Source of the DNA: Berghia stephanieae
Lineage: Eukaryota > Mollusca > Gastropoda > Nudibranchia > Aeolidiidae
Assembly: GCA_034508935.3 (NCBI GenBank)
Contig: CM067455.1
Span: forward strand, 27,937,428 to 28,001,427
Direction: 5' to 3'
Length of the DNA stretch: 64,000 bases
Within the stretch, counting starts at the first letter, position 1, and the number at the start of each line of letters is the position of its first letter. This document shows positions 61,536 through 64,000 of the stretch, piece after piece. A program made the translations under genes and the position numbers. The notes beneath the pieces were generated by a model, which did not search any database, was not told the DNA's origin, and was given only the letters and a program-made list of their open reading frames with translations.

Positions 61536-63331
61536 AGAGTGTGTGTGTTAATTTACTGTGAGGAAAAGAGATATTGGACAAGTCTTTTTCAAAGGGAACA
61601 AAGATTGTTAAAAAGTCGCATTATCAACTGATTAGTAGTAAGGCAAAATGCATAGGCTGACAAGATTAACATCCCTATGACATAACAATGAAAAAAAATG
61701 CCCCCCCCCCCCCAAAAAAAAAGCGAGAGAGGTGGGTCTTCAGACTGCTTTTGCGGCAGAGGTGCCAGATGGCCACGTGTGTGTGGTCAAAATTGGTCAA
61801 ATATTGCATTTTATTTCTTTTATTCAATTTTATTTATTTATTTTTGTCTCAGTGACATTTATCCTAGTCCATTCAATCTTTTGTTTGTCAAATTCAATTA
61901 GTTTTTTTAAGGGGGTCAGTCTTAGTAGTGAAAACCATGCAAGTTTCTATTTAGCCACTTTTTAAATCAAATTTGGTCAGGTGAAAGTCTGGCCATCTGG
62001 CAGCCTTGCCTCGCTGACGCCACATTGCGTTTCAAGCAATGCGGGGTGGGGGGAGGGGAGGGATATCACAAGGATATCCATGAGATCATCATTGCTAATG
62101 AAATTGCCACTATTTGATAAAATTTTTAGAGATAATGACAAATTAGACACTGAAGTGCGTTCGATGTGGTGTCAAACAATTGGCAGAAATGAAAAGAAAA
62201 TAACAGGAAATTCAATAAAGGGAAGTCACACCATTATTATTTACAAGGTCACCTCCATTCGCATTGTACTGCGAATAGTGATTTCCTCTATTCTCAGTAG
62301 TACTGCGAAGAGAAGATAGCGTTCGTTTTTGTTATTCACAGTAGTACTGCAAATAGTAGTTATCATTCATTTCAGTTATTTTCAGTAGTACTGCAAATGC
62401 TTTGTTTGGGTTAGTTCTGTATTTGCAGTAGTAGACTACACGCCTGGAGATTTATTGTATAGAGGATTGGGTGCAAAGTATAAATAGAATACATTATTAT
62501 TATTGTTTTGCATTTCGTTGACGATGACAATGTGCCTGTTGTGTAGTGATGGTGGTGGTGATGTGGTGGTTGTGATTGTAGTGTTGGTGTTGATGATGTA
62601 GTAGTGGTAGTGATGATGAAGATCAGAATTATGATGATGATGCAATGGTGGTGGCAGTTGCTGTAGTTTTGATAACGATGTAGAGGTAGCTGTGGTAGTG
62701 GTAGTAATAATGATGATGTGGTTGTGGTTGTAGTAGTGGCGGTGGTAGCGATGATGATGAGGCAGATAATGATGCAAAGGTGGTGATGATTGCTATAGTC
62801 AGTTTTGATAACAATGTGGAGGTTGCTGCTTGACAACACGCCATTTTTAACAGAAAATGCAGTGTTGTGTTCAATGAGGAGACAAAGACTAATTTTCATA
62901 GACGGGAGAGCACTTCTAGTCTAGTCTGCGAATGGTAATTTCACCAAAAATCACTATTTACAATTTACAAAGTTTGATTTCTTTATAAATATTGTCTGAT
63001 TTGAATAAGCTGTAACTATTTTCAGCAGCAACTTCGGAATAAGATATTGATAGATATGAATTCTCTAGGGTTTCTTCCATAGGGAGATTTTTTCAAAAGA
63101 CTGTTGACTCAATTTGCTACAGAATCTTGGGGTTTTAACAAACCATGTATCTTTCCACTCCTACTCTCACAGAGTGATCATCTTATGAAAACAAACCAAA
63201 CCATTGTGCAGCTTATTCAATTCCCTTTCAAATGAGGGGTAATACAAATACTAAGGTCCGTAATACTAAATCAGACAAGAAAAAATCTCCAAATATTGAG
63301 CGAGATATGCATTTTAAAAAAAAGGCTGTCA

Positions 63332-63423
63332 TTATTCCCAGACACCTGTCTGGGGATAATGAAAATTCGTTATCCCCAGATACCTATCTGGGGATAAGGA
63401 AAATTCGTTATTCCCAGACACAT
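63332..63423. repeat. 38-bp tandem repeat made of palindromes
   Basis: 2.4 copies. Each begins with a 28-bp palindrome such as TTATCCCCAGATAC mirrored by its complement, then an AAAATTCG-type spacer. Confidence 0.85.
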
Positions 63424-63591
63424 ATTTGAAACTCCACTCTTTTACACAATTATCCACATTCTAGAACATCGAATGTTTCCAAATGCACATAGAAATAAGG
63501 AAAGTTAATAAAATATCTATAAAAACATAAAATTAACCAACATTAAATCAGTTATTACTACATATACACAATATGCGTCGACTTCGAAGTG

Positions 63592-63688
63592 GGTCATGGC
63601 CGAATGGTTTAGTTGTCTGCTCTGGAAGTTTTACCAGAATCGACGTTGTGGGTTCAAATCCTGGTTCCGCCACTTTAAAAAAAAAAAA
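63592..63688 (+). mobile_element. tRNA-like retroposon with A13 tail
   Basis: GGCCGAATGGTTTAGTTGTC (Ser/Leu-like A-box region) and GGTTCAAATCCTGG (B box) are followed by a run of 13 A. The acceptor stem pairs poorly, so this is a tRNA pseudogene or short SINE rather than a working tRNA. Confidence 0.6.
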
Positions 63689-64000
63689 ATTCCGTCTTCT
63701 TTATACAGAACGTTGTAACGGATATATGTCCCATCCATCCTCCCCCCACCTCTTTTTTTTTTTTTAAACTCTCTCTCTCTCTCTCTCTCGGTTCCTTTCT
63801 AGTTTCTAGCAAATTGTCCGATTCGTCCCCACTCCGATCTCGAAAAGTGTCTAAAAAGAATAAATAATTAAAAAGCAAACAAACAGAAATACTCAGAGAG
63901 CGACCAAATGGTCAGATAGAGGAGAAAAAAACAAACAATAATATATTTAAAAATTAAAAACAATTTTAAGAAATTCATGCTCAGAAATGGTACAAAAGGC

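Larger units (their letters stand above)
60840..64000. other. non-coding region upstream of the DPAGT1 exons
   Basis: Low-complexity GTG/ATG-rich patch (62500-62790), short GTAGTACTGC(A/G)AA repeats at 62260-62400, palindromic repeats and a tRNA-like retroposon. The missing first DPAGT1 exon was not recognised here. Confidence 0.5.

Noticed and set aside
63592-63675. Functional tRNA-Ser gene
   Set aside because: The acceptor stem does not pair well and an A13 tail follows directly, which points to a retroposed copy.

Overview
This is nuclear DNA from an invertebrate animal, very probably a marine species with motile cilia. It is AT-rich and full of microsatellites, and its spliced genes have long introns with GT..AG borders. 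Short retroposons, small DNA transposons and LINE pieces fill the introns and gene deserts. The sequence does not identify the phylum. I saw no bacterial, viral, LTR-element or CRISPR sequence.

Layout: 1-13.8 kb has no recognisable host gene and holds compound ATT arrays, a ~540 bp dispersed repeat, two tRNA-derived SINE families (called A and B here) and a palindromic MITE family. 13.86-16.21 kb is an intact intronless gene for a RING/B-box/coiled-coil protein of TRIM type with a beta-propeller-like C-terminus. 18.4-31.85 kb (minus strand) is a nine-exon gene for mitochondrial ribosomal protein mL39 (MRPL39). Its first intron holds an almost complete CR1-like LINE in antisense. 32.03-43.46 kb (plus strand) is a twelve-exon gene for the axonemal protein CFAP45, with a second, alternative last exon at 41.26 kb. 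43.5-54 kb is repeat-rich and has no recognised gene. 54.05-60.69 kb (minus strand) holds seven consecutive exons of DPAGT1/ALG7, the first enzyme of N-glycan lipid-linked oligosaccharide synthesis. Its 5' exons and probably its last exon were not found. 60.7-64 kb is non-coding repeats.

MRPL39 and CFAP45 stand head to head, with only 175 bp between their start codons. That gap carries an ETS/NRF-2-like site, an NRF-1-like site and an RFX X-box-like palindrome, so it looks like one bidirectional promoter serving a mitochondrial gene and a ciliary gene. CFAP45 and DPAGT1 converge. The three gene products have no obvious shared pathway.

Most worth checking: the alternative last exon of CFAP45 with its own polyA signal; a one-base discrepancy at the exon 4/5 junction of MRPL39; the shared promoter; a palindromic MITE family with 9-11 bp target duplications, one copy of it nested in a SINE; and a hAT-like MITE with a perfect 8 bp target duplication.
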